Positions 23,817-30,939 of a DNA stretch of 32,948 nt are shown here, piece by piece. The notes beneath the pieces were generated by a model. The model searched no databases and was not told the origin of the DNA. It saw nothing but the letters and a program-made list of their open reading frames with translations. The stretch's first letter is position 1, and every line of letters begins with the position of its first letter. The DNA lies in NCBI GenBank assembly GCA_964403015.1, contig CAYOEJ010000019.1:1-32948 (forward strand), written 5' to 3'. The DNA is from CAYOEJ01 sp964403015 (lineage in GTDB: Bacteria > Actinomycetota > Actinomycetes > Actinomycetales > Actinomycetaceae). The position numbers and the translations under genes were made by a program.

Positions 23817-24596
23817 ATGGTTAAGAAAAAGTACAAGAATCTCGCAATCGGTATCGATATCGGTGGATCTGGAATCAAGGGCGCCCCCGTGGATCTAGCA
23901 TCCGGCCAGTTCGCCGCAAAACGCTTGCGGATTCCCACACCGCCTGATGGAACTCCCAACGACATCGCCAAGGTCGTTCGCAAGATCGTCAAGAGCTTCG
24001 ACCTCCCGCGCGACCTACCCGTAGGTGTTTCCTTCCCTGCACCCATCGTTCATGGCGTGGTGCCACACATTGCTAATCTCAGCAAAGAATTCGCCGGGAT
24101 GAATGTGACGTCGTTGATGAACGAGAAGCTCAAGAGACCTGTCACGGTTGTCAACGACGCCGATGCTGCCGGTTACGGCGAAGTGCAGTATGGAGCGGCG
24201 CACGGCCATTCTGGAACGGTCATGGTCCTCACCCTCGGTACGGGCATCGGTTCAGCGCTTGTATCTGGTGGCGTGCTCGTCCCCAACACTGAGCTTGGCC
24301 ATCTAACTCTGCCCAGCGGCGTTGAGGCTGAGAAGTTTGCGTCTTCCGCCGTCTGGGAACGCGAAGAGCTGTCCTTTGAGGAGTGGGCAGAACGCCTTCA
24401 GGAAGTTTTTAGCCACGTTGAGATGCTCTTCTCCCCTGACCTATTTATCGTCGGTGGAGGCGTATCTAAGCATCACGAAGAGTTCCTCCCGCTCATCAAG
24501 ACGCGAGCGCCCATCGTTCCTGCGGAGCTGCTCAACGCAGCAGGTATCGTGGGGGCTGCCCGCCTCGCCAAGGATGCGGCTGAAGCGGGCCGCTAA
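23817..24596 (+). CDS. ppgK: Polyphosphate glucokinase
   Basis: ROK-family kinase of 259 aa that phosphorylates glucose with polyphosphate (and ATP) as donor. Motifs: the N-terminal phosphate-binding IGIDIGGSGIKGAPVD, PAPIVHGVVPHIANLSKEF, the catalytic VNDADAAGYGE and TLGTGIGSALVSGG, then TELGHLTLPSG and the C-terminal FIVGGGVSKHHEEFLP. The HIANLSKEFAG-type segment is seen in the polyphosphate-using actinobacterial subgroup. It lacks the zinc-binding cysteine cluster of other ROK kinases, as usual for PpgK. Ribosome site AAAAGG lies about eight bases before the ATG. rnpB on the other strand follows it convergently. Confidence 0.93.
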   Translation: MVKKKYKNLAIGIDIGGSGIKGAPVDLASGQFAAKRLRIPTPPDGTPNDIAKVVRKIVKSFDLPRDLPVGVSFPAPIVHGVVPHIANLSKEFAGMNVTSLMNEKLKRPVTVVNDADAAGYGEVQYGAAHGHSGTVMVLTLGTGIGSALVSGGVLVPNTELGHLTLPSGVEAEKFASSAVWEREELSFEEWAERLQEVFSHVEMLFSPDLFIVGGGVSKHHEEFLPLIKTRAPIVPAELLNAAGIVGAARLAKDAAEAGR

Positions 24597-24632
24597 ACAC
24601 GGGCACTGAAACGGGCCACTGAAGCAATCTGG

Positions 24633-24657
24633 CCGCTGTGATTCTTCATCAGAGCGG
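24633..24657. terminator. Hairpin between ppgK and rnpB
   Basis: Outer stem CCGCT/AGCGG and inner TGAT/ATCA, separated by one mismatched base and closing on TCTTC. It lies a few bases after the RNase P RNA 3' end on the minus strand and 36 bp after the ppgK stop. There is no T-run, so its role is uncertain. Confidence 0.4.
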
Positions 24658-24660
24658 TGG

Positions 24661-25014
<354 letters not shown>

Positions 25015-25018
25015 CAAC

Positions 25019-25024
25019 AGCATA
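25019..25024 (-). promoter_or_regulatory. -10 element of rnpB
   Basis: On the minus strand TATGCT, six to seven bases before the AGCGAATGAG start of RNase P RNA. A weak TTCGCC lies at about 18 bp spacing as possible -35. Confidence 0.55.
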
Positions 25025-25093
25025 CTCCGCGCCTGCTCTGGGGGCGAATACATCGATCACCAGGCCAAGTTCTGAACAACGAGCGTGGTTCGA

Positions 25094-25099
25094 TAGAAT
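25094..25099 (+). promoter_or_regulatory. -10 element for a leaderless yaaA mRNA
   Basis: TAGAAT, then six bases (CTCTCC), then GTG at 25106. No ribosome site is present between. It is divergent from the rnpB promoter about 70 bp away. Confidence 0.65.
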
Positions 25100-25105
25100 C
25101 TCTCC

Positions 25106-25876
25106 GTGCTTATCTTGTTGCCACCTTCAGAAGGAAAAACTGCGCCACAATCCGGCCCGACCCTCGATCTGGATAGCCTCGCAGCACCAGAACTCAACGG
25201 GACCCGGAGGGCCCTGATTGAAGAACTCCAAGAGGTCTCAGCGCGCGAGGACGCACTGCGAATACTTAAAGTCGGTCCATCCGTGGCAGACGCCGTCGCC
25301 GCCCAAATCGACCTGTGGAATCAGCCTTGCGCGCCGGCACGAGAGATCTATACCGGTGTCCTCTTCGCAGCCATGGATTTTGCTAGCGCCGATGACGAAG
25401 CGCTAGCTCGCGCAGACTCATCCGTTCTCATCTTCTCTGGCTTGTTTGGCTTTACGCGGCCAAGCGATCATATTCCCGCATACCGACTATCGATGGGAAC
25501 GGCCTTGCCGGGGCCCGGAAATACCGGCTCATTGTGGCGTCGTGCGATGAAAAACCTCCAGCCTCCTCAGGAGCCAGAGCTCATCATTGACTGCCGCTCG
25601 GGGAACTACAGGGTCTGGAACCCGCAGGCATCCTCAGACCATGTCACGATCGGCGCAGTCCGAGTCCAGGATGGTGTTCGCAAAGTTGTCTCCCATAACG
25701 CGAAGCATTATCGGGGCTTGCTCGCCGGTGAGCTGATCCGCGACGACGTCGAACTCACCGACGCCGAAGAGCTCGCGGATTTCGCCCACATCCTGGTGGA
25801 CCGTGGCCTCATCACGTCCATCGAGCTAGATCCGCCTGGAAAGACGCGCCAGCTGACGCTCGTTGAAGAGGTCTAG
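25106..25876 (+). CDS. yaaA: Peroxide stress protein YaaA (DUF328 family)
   Basis: Cytosolic protein of 256 aa. In E. coli YaaA lowers free iron under peroxide stress and binds DNA. The family N-terminus LILLPPSEGK is present, as are REIYTGVLFAAMDF, LIFSGLFGFTRPSDHIPAYRLSMG, WRRAM, LIIDCRSGNYRVWNP and the C-terminal VVSHNAKHYRGLLAGELIRDD. Length and motif order are normal. The start is GTG, apparently leaderless. Its stop lies six bases before the first copy of the 55-bp block at the second scaffold gap. Confidence 0.92.
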   Translation: MLILLPPSEGKTAPQSGPTLDLDSLAAPELNGTRRALIEELQEVSAREDALRILKVGPSVADAVAAQIDLWNQPCAPAREIYTGVLFAAMDFASADDEALARADSSVLIFSGLFGFTRPSDHIPAYRLSMGTALPGPGNTGSLWRRAMKNLQPPQEPELIIDCRSGNYRVWNPQASSDHVTIGAVRVQDGVRKVVSHNAKHYRGLLAGELIRDDVELTDAEELADFAHILVDRGLITSIELDPPGKTRQLTLVEEV

Positions 25877-25882
25877 GCGCCG

Positions 25883-25937
25883 CCTACGAATCTACCCTCA
25901 CAATCCTACGAATCTACCCTCACAACAATGCAGCCGT
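25883..25937 (+). repeat. 55-bp block repeated on the far side of the second N gap (left copy)
   Basis: Identical to 26038-26092. It contains a 22-bp unit twice in tandem (starting at 25883 and 25905). See the gap entry. Confidence 0.95.
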
Positions 25938-26037
25938 NNNNNNNNNNNNNNNNNNNNNNNNNNNNNNNNNNNNNNNNNNNNNNNNNNNNNNNNNNNNNNN
26001 NNNNNNNNNNNNNNNNNNNNNNNNNNNNNNNNNNNNN
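25938..26037. other. Scaffold gap of 100 N
   Basis: Exactly 100 undetermined bases with the same 55-bp sequence on both sides, as at the first gap. Probably unmerged overlapping contig ends. Because the flanking block contains a tandem repeat, the true copy number at this point is uncertain. Confidence 0.9.
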
Positions 26038-26092
26038 CCTACGAATCTACCCTCACAATCCTACGAATCTACCCTCACAACAATGCAGCCGT
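26038..26092 (+). repeat. 55-bp block (right copy) with a 22-bp tandem repeat
   Basis: Identical to 25883-25937. The second 22-bp unit (26060-26081) is the C-terminal coding end and stop of the coiled-coil gene. The first unit (26038-26059) repeats that end outside the reading frame. Confidence 0.9.
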
Positions 26093-26795
26093 AGTCTTCC
26101 GACAGGTAAATCTCATCCGGGTCAGCATTGCGGATTTGCGCAACCTCGATCGGTGAAAACTCGATACCACCAGAGGTTGAACCGTTCGGATACATCGCAA
26201 GAACAGCGAGTCCACCCCTATCCCGAGCACGCTCATATACGCGCTTGAGTTCATCAGCGAGCGGATCATACATGCCCGTTCGTTCACGCTCGATATCAGA
26301 AATCTCGCGCTGAATGACTTCCACGGCGTCTTCCAACTCGGCACGACCACTTACGATCTTCTCGTTAAGCAGTCGCTGCTCACTTTCGAGCCGCTCGATC
26401 TCGGCCTCGCTATTTTCTACCGCTTCAAGAGCCGCAAATTCAGCTTCACTGGCTTCGTCAAGCATCGTTCGCTGCGTATTAATCTCACTCTGGAGTGTCA
26501 AAAGCTCGCGCGAGTCCATACCCGTGCCCGCGTTGAGTCTCGCCTCTTTGTCGCCAATGACGGTCGCGAGTTCGCTGCTCTTCGACGATGCCGAGTCTAA
26601 TGCGGCCTGATTTTCCTCCAGCCTCTCGCGGGCCGATGCAAGCTCCCGCGCCTTCCCAGCCACGAGGTTCATAAGTTCTCCGACTTCGGCGCGCAGTGGG
26701 TGCTTCGCATCATCGCGCCGCAAGCGCGCCAATGTCGCATCCAGCTCTGCCACCTTGAGCAGCTGTAGTTGGTCTTCACGTGGTGCAGTAGCCAT
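26061..26795 (-). CDS. Coiled-coil protein with a cysteine-less zinc-ribbon domain
   Basis: Protein of 244 aa: a long heptad-type helical hairpin (about residues 10-185, rich in Glu, Leu, Arg and Ala), then a C-terminal domain with GIEFSPIEVAQIRNADPDEIYLSEDYGCIVVR in pieces. This is the plan of the C4 zinc-ribbon family (DUF164/zf-RING_7, Rv2229c next to nif3 in M. tuberculosis, from memory). In that family the ends of the domain carry CxxC and CxxC. Here the first pair is replaced by Gly/Ser/Asn and the second by Ser and Tyr, leaving one cysteine. ATG 26795 has AGAAGGAGCGTC before it, and nif3 ends 10 bases upstream, so they are an operon. Its 3' end lies in the repeated block next to the gap. 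Confidence 0.8.
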   Translation of the reverse strand: MATAPREDQLQLLKVAELDATLARLRRDDAKHPLRAEVGELMNLVAGKARELASARERLEENQAALDSASSKSSELATVIGDKEARLNAGTGMDSRELLTLQSEINTQRTMLDEASEAEFAALEAVENSEAEIERLESEQRLLNEKIVSGRAELEDAVEVIQREISDIERERTGMYDPLADELKRVYERARDRGGLAVLAMYPNGSTSGGIEFSPIEVAQIRNADPDEIYLSEDYGCIVVRVDS

Positions 26796-26805
26796 GACGC
26801 TCCTT

Positions 26806-27606
26806 CTAAATCCGCGCGGTCCACGGATCGGTGACTAGTGTGGAAATGTAGGTCTCGACGTCCAGATGCGCCTCAACCGCATCCCGCAATTTCGGCAACA
26901 CCGGCCATTCAGATGCGAAGTGCGTTGCCCCGATGAGTGCACAACCCCCGGCCCAGAGATGATCTGTAGCTGGGTGATGACGCAAATCGGCTGTGATATA
27001 GACATCGGCACCGGCGGCATTCGCCGCGTCGAGGTAGGAATCCCCGGAGCCTGGCGAGACCGCAACCGTGCGGACAATGCGATCAGGATCTCCCCCGATG
27101 GTCACACCAGCCGGCGTCGCAGGGATCATTGCCTTAACCCGCTCTGCCAATTCGCGCACGCTCATGGTGACCTCGAGCTCGCCCACCTTGCCGATTCCGA
27201 GATCCGGTTCGTTAGCCTTCGGGTCGAGTGGGCGCTGATTCGTCAGTCTGAGCAGATCGGCCAAGGCGGTCGCTGAGCCCTGCGCAGCAGAATCGGCATT
27301 GGTGTGAGCGGCAAATAGCCCGACGTCGTTCTTAATGAGTGCGTGAACCCAGCGTCCCTTCGAGGTCGTGGCGGCCACCGATGACGTACCGCGCAAGTAC
27401 AGCGGATGGTGCGTAATCAGGAGTTGCGCTTCCCGATCAATTGCCTCCATCACCGTCGCCTCGCAAGGATCAACCGCGAATCCGATGCGGTTTACTTCTG
27501 CTTCGGGATCTCCGACGACGAGACCCACCCTGTCCCAGTCTTCTGCTAGCGATGGCGGAAAGTTGTCGTTCATGACGGCAATAACGTCACTGAGTTTTAC
27601 GGCCAT
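26806..27606 (-). CDS. Nif3-like dinuclear metal centre protein
   Basis: Protein of 266 aa of the Nif3/YbgI family, which forms toroidal hexamers with a two-metal site. Some members act as GTP cyclohydrolase I type proteins, but the role is usually unknown. Ligand motifs are present: LITHHPLYLRG (about residues 63-73), FAAHTNAD (about 96-103) and the C-terminal GATHFASEWPVLP. AEDWDRVGLVVGDP near the N-terminus is also typical. It is the short bacterial form without the middle PII-like insert. The ATG is apparently leaderless. It starts a two-gene unit with the coiled-coil gene. Confidence 0.93.
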   Translation of the reverse strand: MAVKLSDVIAVMNDNFPPSLAEDWDRVGLVVGDPEAEVNRIGFAVDPCEATVMEAIDREAQLLITHHPLYLRGTSSVAATTSKGRWVHALIKNDVGLFAAHTNADSAAQGSATALADLLRLTNQRPLDPKANEPDLGIGKVGELEVTMSVRELAERVKAMIPATPAGVTIGGDPDRIVRTVAVSPGSGDSYLDAANAAGADVYITADLRHHPATDHLWAGGCALIGATHFASEWPVLPKLRDAVEAHLDVETYISTLVTDPWTARI

Positions 27607-27612
27607 AGGCTA

Positions 27613-27618
27613 AGACTA
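27613..27618 (-). promoter_or_regulatory. -10 element for a leaderless nif3 mRNA
   Basis: On the minus strand TAGTCT, then TAGCCT, then ATG at 27606. The divergent aztD-like gene starts about 40 bp away, so both control regions share this short space. Confidence 0.6.
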
Positions 27619-27647
27619 GCAGTGTGTCCCCACGCACAGTTACCTCA

Positions 27648-27661
27648 CATTATTGATAATG
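27648..27661. promoter_or_regulatory. AT-rich dyad over the aztD-like start, possible metal-regulator site
   Basis: CATTATTGATAATG is a 6-bp inverted repeat (CATTAT/ATAATG) around TG, covering the proposed ATG. AT-rich dyads of this type are used by Fur-family regulators such as Zur, and zinc-uptake genes are the usual Zur targets. This is an inference from pattern and neighbour only. Confidence 0.35.
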
Positions 27662-28819
27662 CGGGCGCATGGCCATGATCACGACAGCGAAACCGACAGC
27701 GATGCCGACCACAACACGAAAACGGCCGGCGAGGAAACTGCGGAACGACGGCCGCGCGTTTCAGTGGCAACAGATACGGGCGTCGTCGTACTCGACGAGA
27801 ACCTCAAGCACGTTGCCAACTTCGAGCTCGGCTCACGCCCCACACTGACCGAAGCACACGATGATCGTTATGTGTTCGCAACGCGCATGAACGACAACGA
27901 GACGAACGTCGTCGACTCAGGTTCTTGGGCGCAGGGCCACGGCGACCACTTTCACTTCTATGTTGACGAGCCCTCACTCGCGACAGAGGTCATTGCAGGG
28001 ACTAAGCCCGTCCATGTGGTGGCAAACAGCGAGGTGGGAATGACGGCAATCTTCGCCGACGACGACTGGGCAGCCTCTGTGATCTCACAGGACAACTTGG
28101 ACGGAACGTCATTCAGCAATCTCGTAAAGGTCGAGGCCGATCACCCGCACCACGGGCTCGTGGCTCCGATGCCTGACGGGCATTACATCGTTAGCGCAGC
28201 TCCGGATGCGAAAACCCCGCTGCCAGCGACCCTCGAACTACGGCACGGCACAGAGGAAATTGAGGAAACCTACACATGCTCGGGATTGCATGGCGAAGTG
28301 GTAAGCGGATGGAATGCGGCGTTTGGCTGCAAAGACTCGGTCCTCGTCATCAGGGAAGGCAAGCGAGAGAATATTCCTAACCCTGACTCTGAATCACGCG
28401 TAGGCGCACTGGTTGCCAACAAGGATTTGACGCTCATTGTGGGCACCTATGGCGATGCCCTCCTGTTCGTTAAGGATGGGAAGGCGACTACGGTCGACGT
28501 GCCTGTGGCTCACTCCAACATTTCAATGACCCCAGACGGACACGTTGTCACGCTCGGCGTAGACGGAAAGCTCTATGTCTACGACGCCAAGGGTGCGCTT
28601 GCCGACACGCTCGAGGCTGGCGGCGCCTGGCAAAAGCCCGAGGGCCACGGCGGTGTGGCACCATCTGTGACCTCTGGACAGTTTGCTGGAACCAACATCG
28701 TTTGGATATCCGAACCGGGCACCAACAAGGTTCACATGGTTGATCTCTTTACGAAGAAGACCACGACGACCGACGTTGCTGGGCAGCCCGCATCTATCGC
28801 CTCCACAAACGACAACTAA
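27659..28819 (+). CDS. aztD: AztD-like zinc metallochaperone lacking a signal peptide
   Basis: Protein of 386 aa with the beta-propeller pattern of AztD, a zinc chaperone that hands zinc to the binding protein of the AztABC importer. Support: a His/Asp-rich N-terminus (HGHDHD...ADH), GHGDHFHFY (His94, His97, His99), the two family cysteines in CSGLHGE (Cys207) and FGCKD (Cys224), and repeated VLVLD/YVYDA-type blade strands. Known members are exported and begin with a signal or lipoprotein peptide. Here none is found: the frame is open only back to 27620 and that stretch is not hydrophobic. ATG 27659 was chosen (TTG 27653 is also possible). No aztABC genes are present in the window; two metal ATPases follow. 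Confidence 0.75.
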   Translation: MRAHGHDHDSETDSDADHNTKTAGEETAERRPRVSVATDTGVVVLDENLKHVANFELGSRPTLTEAHDDRYVFATRMNDNETNVVDSGSWAQGHGDHFHFYVDEPSLATEVIAGTKPVHVVANSEVGMTAIFADDDWAASVISQDNLDGTSFSNLVKVEADHPHHGLVAPMPDGHYIVSAAPDAKTPLPATLELRHGTEEIEETYTCSGLHGEVVSGWNAAFGCKDSVLVIREGKRENIPNPDSESRVGALVANKDLTLIVGTYGDALLFVKDGKATTVDVPVAHSNISMTPDGHVVTLGVDGKLYVYDAKGALADTLEAGGAWQKPEGHGGVAPSVTSGQFAGTNIVWISEPGTNKVHMVDLFTKKTTTTDVAGQPASIASTNDN

Positions 28820-28841
28820 AACTTTCTGGCCTCCTCTAGAT

Positions 28842-28882
28842 AGGTCTGCCTCGGCACTCATCGAGTCGGGGCAGACCTTTTC
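28842..28882 (+). terminator. Terminator after the aztD-like gene
   Basis: 14-bp stem AGGTCTGCCTCGGC (28842-28855) with GTCGGGGCAGACCT (28865-28878), two G-U pairs, 9-nt loop, then TTTT. It separates the aztD-like gene from the ATPase genes. Confidence 0.88.
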
Positions 28883-28996
28883 CATGGTGCGGGAACAAAT
28901 AGCGCCTCAAGCACGTTAAGTGGCTACGATGATGGTTGAATTTCCGCCGCCCACAACTGCCTGGGCGTAGATTCCTAGATTGGGAAGGACCTAAAC

Positions 28997-30892
28997 ATGA
29001 GCTCATGTGGATGCGACCACGATGAAGCCCCCGCGCAAGTAGAGGCAGCACCGTGGTATCGCGATATTGAGGTGCTCATCCCTGTCTTATCGGGCGCATT
29101 CCTCCTCATAGGCTTCATTCTTGACACCGCCGGGGTTGACACCGTATCGACGGTCCTCTACTGGACCAGCCTTCTGCTAGGCGCCTACACCTTTGTTCCA
29201 GGATCTATTCGCAAGTTGTTCAATGGGAAGATCGGCATAGGCCTTCTCATGACGATCAGTGCCTTGGGCGCCGTCATCCTTGGCTATGTGGGAGAAGCCG
29301 CCGCGCTCGCGTTCCTTTACTCCATCGCGGAAGCACTCGAAGACAAGGCAATGGATCGCGCTCGCGGATCCCTCGGTTCGCTTCTCAAGCTCATCCCCGA
29401 AACCGCCCTTCGTGTCACTGGCGCCGGCACCGAGACCATCGCAGTCACCTCCATCCGCCCGGGCGATATCCTGCGCGTGCGTTCCGGCGAGCGCGTTGCC
29501 ACGGACGGCACGCTTATCGCTGGCGCCTCCGCACTCGACACATCTGCGATCACCGGCGAATCGGTGCCACGCGATGTTGGGATTGACGACATCGTTGATG
29601 CCGGTTCGATTAATACTTCGGGAACATTTGACATGCGTGCGACGGCGTCGGGAAAGGACAACTCGCTGACCGCCGTCGTTGATCTGGTCCGTGAGGCTCA
29701 AAAGGAAAAGGGCGACCGCGGTAGATTAGCTGACCGCATCGCCAGGCCACTGGTTCCCGGCGTCATCGTACTTGCGCTCGTGGTAGCCATTGTCGGCTCG
29801 CTTCTGGGGGATCCGCAGCTTTGGATCACCCGCGCCCTCATCGTTCTCGTCGCCGCGTCTCCGTGCGCAATCGCCATTGCGGTTCCAATCACCGTGATAT
29901 CGGGCATCGGTGCAGCGTCCAAGCACGGAGTCATCGTCAAATCTGGGCGTGCCTTCGAAGATTTCGGCAGAATTCGGCAAGTCGCTTTCGACAAGACGGG
30001 CACACTCACGAAGAACGAGCCCACCGTTACGCGGGTGCTCGCACTGGGCGATCGGAGTGAGGATGACATTCTTGCCATTGCCTCCGCTCTCGAATCTGGT
30101 TCTTCCCATCCCATCGCTCGAGCGATCTTGAAAGCGGCCCCACAGCCAGCCCGCGCCCAGGACGTGGCGGAGGGGGCAGGCGTGGGAATGAGCGGGACGA
30201 TTAATGGCCGTAGAGTTCGGGCGGTTGGCGTCCACGCGCTCGAGGCAGACATGCTCGCCACCCACGCCACACACATCGAGGCGCTCGAGCGCGAAGGTAA
30301 CACCGTCGTCGTCGTGGAAGAAGAGGCCGAACCAATCGGACTCATCGCGATCCGCGACGAACTGCGTAGCGAGGCCGGCGAGGCAATTGACGCTTTGCAC
30401 GCGTCTGGCTACACGTCCATCATGTTGACCGGCGATAACGAGGCTACAGCGCAGGCGCTTGCCGAGAAAGCCGGTATTGACCGCGTTCATGCTCGCCTCA
30501 GGCCGGCAGACAAAGCGCACATTATCCGCGACATTGAGGCCGGCGGGCCGGTAGCCATGGTGGGTGATGGGATCAACGACTCCCCTGCACTGGCAAGTGC
30601 AACTGTAGGAATCGCCATGGGCCGAACCGGCACCGACGCGGCGATCGAAAGCGCAGACATCGTTTTCATGGGCCAAGAGTTGACTCAATTGCGCAGCGCA
30701 CTAGTTCATGCGCGCGTATCGGGCCACATCATCAACCAAAACATCATTTTCTCGCTGCTCATCATTGCGATCCTTCCCCCGCTTGCAATCACCGGCGTCC
30801 TGGGGCTGGCAGCTGTCGTTCTCGTGCATGAGGTCGCGGAGATCGTCGTCATTCTCAACGGACTTCGAGCGGGGCGTCGTTCAGCTAGGTAA
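28997..30892 (+). CDS. P1B-type heavy-metal ATPase, SPC class (P1B-4-like)
   Basis: ATP-driven metal exporter of 631 aa with about eight membrane helices and no heavy-metal-associated domain. The N-terminus has a small possible metal patch (MSSCGCDHDE). Motifs: TGES (actuator domain, about residue 195), ASPCAIA in helix 6 (Ser288-Pro289-Cys290), DKTGT (phosphorylated Asp332), SSHP, TGDN and VGDGINDSP. SPC plus a histidine motif in the last helices (HEVAE, His611) is like the P1B-4 class, reported for cobalt, zinc or iron, but that class usually reads HEGGT or HEGST. So the substrate remains open. ATG has GGAAGGA before it. The second ATPase follows after 47 bp. Confidence 0.9.
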   Translation: MSSCGCDHDEAPAQVEAAPWYRDIEVLIPVLSGAFLLIGFILDTAGVDTVSTVLYWTSLLLGAYTFVPGSIRKLFNGKIGIGLLMTISALGAVILGYVGEAAALAFLYSIAEALEDKAMDRARGSLGSLLKLIPETALRVTGAGTETIAVTSIRPGDILRVRSGERVATDGTLIAGASALDTSAITGESVPRDVGIDDIVDAGSINTSGTFDMRATASGKDNSLTAVVDLVREAQKEKGDRGRLADRIARPLVPGVIVLALVVAIVGSLLGDPQLWITRALIVLVAASPCAIAIAVPITVISGIGAASKHGVIVKSGRAFEDFGRIRQVAFDKTGTLTKNEPTVTRVLALGDRSEDDILAIASALESGSSHPIARAILKAAPQPARAQDVAEGAGVGMSGTINGRRVRAVGVHALEADMLATHATHIEALEREGNTVVVVEEEAEPIGLIAIRDELRSEAGEAIDALHASGYTSIMLTGDNEATAQALAEKAGIDRVHARLRPADKAHIIRDIEAGGPVAMVGDGINDSPALASATVGIAMGRTGTDAAIESADIVFMGQELTQLRSALVHARVSGHIINQNIIFSLLIIAILPPLAITGVLGLAAVVLVHEVAEIVVILNGLRAGRRSAR

Positions 30893-30939
30893 GCCTCGCC
30901 TTCCTTGAACAGTTCCAAAAACTAGCCGAGACTTAACCC

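Noticed and set aside
28883..28996. Possible metal-sensor operator before the first ATPase gene
   Set aside because: A TACGAT -10-like element and a 6-bp CGCCCA/TGGGCG hairpin are present, but no clear dyad of a known metal regulator could be seen.
29726..30688. 320-aa open frame antisense to the first ATPase gene
   Set aside because: Shadow frame in GC-rich coding DNA. The plus-strand gene has all P-type ATPase motifs, and the antisense translation has none of any family.
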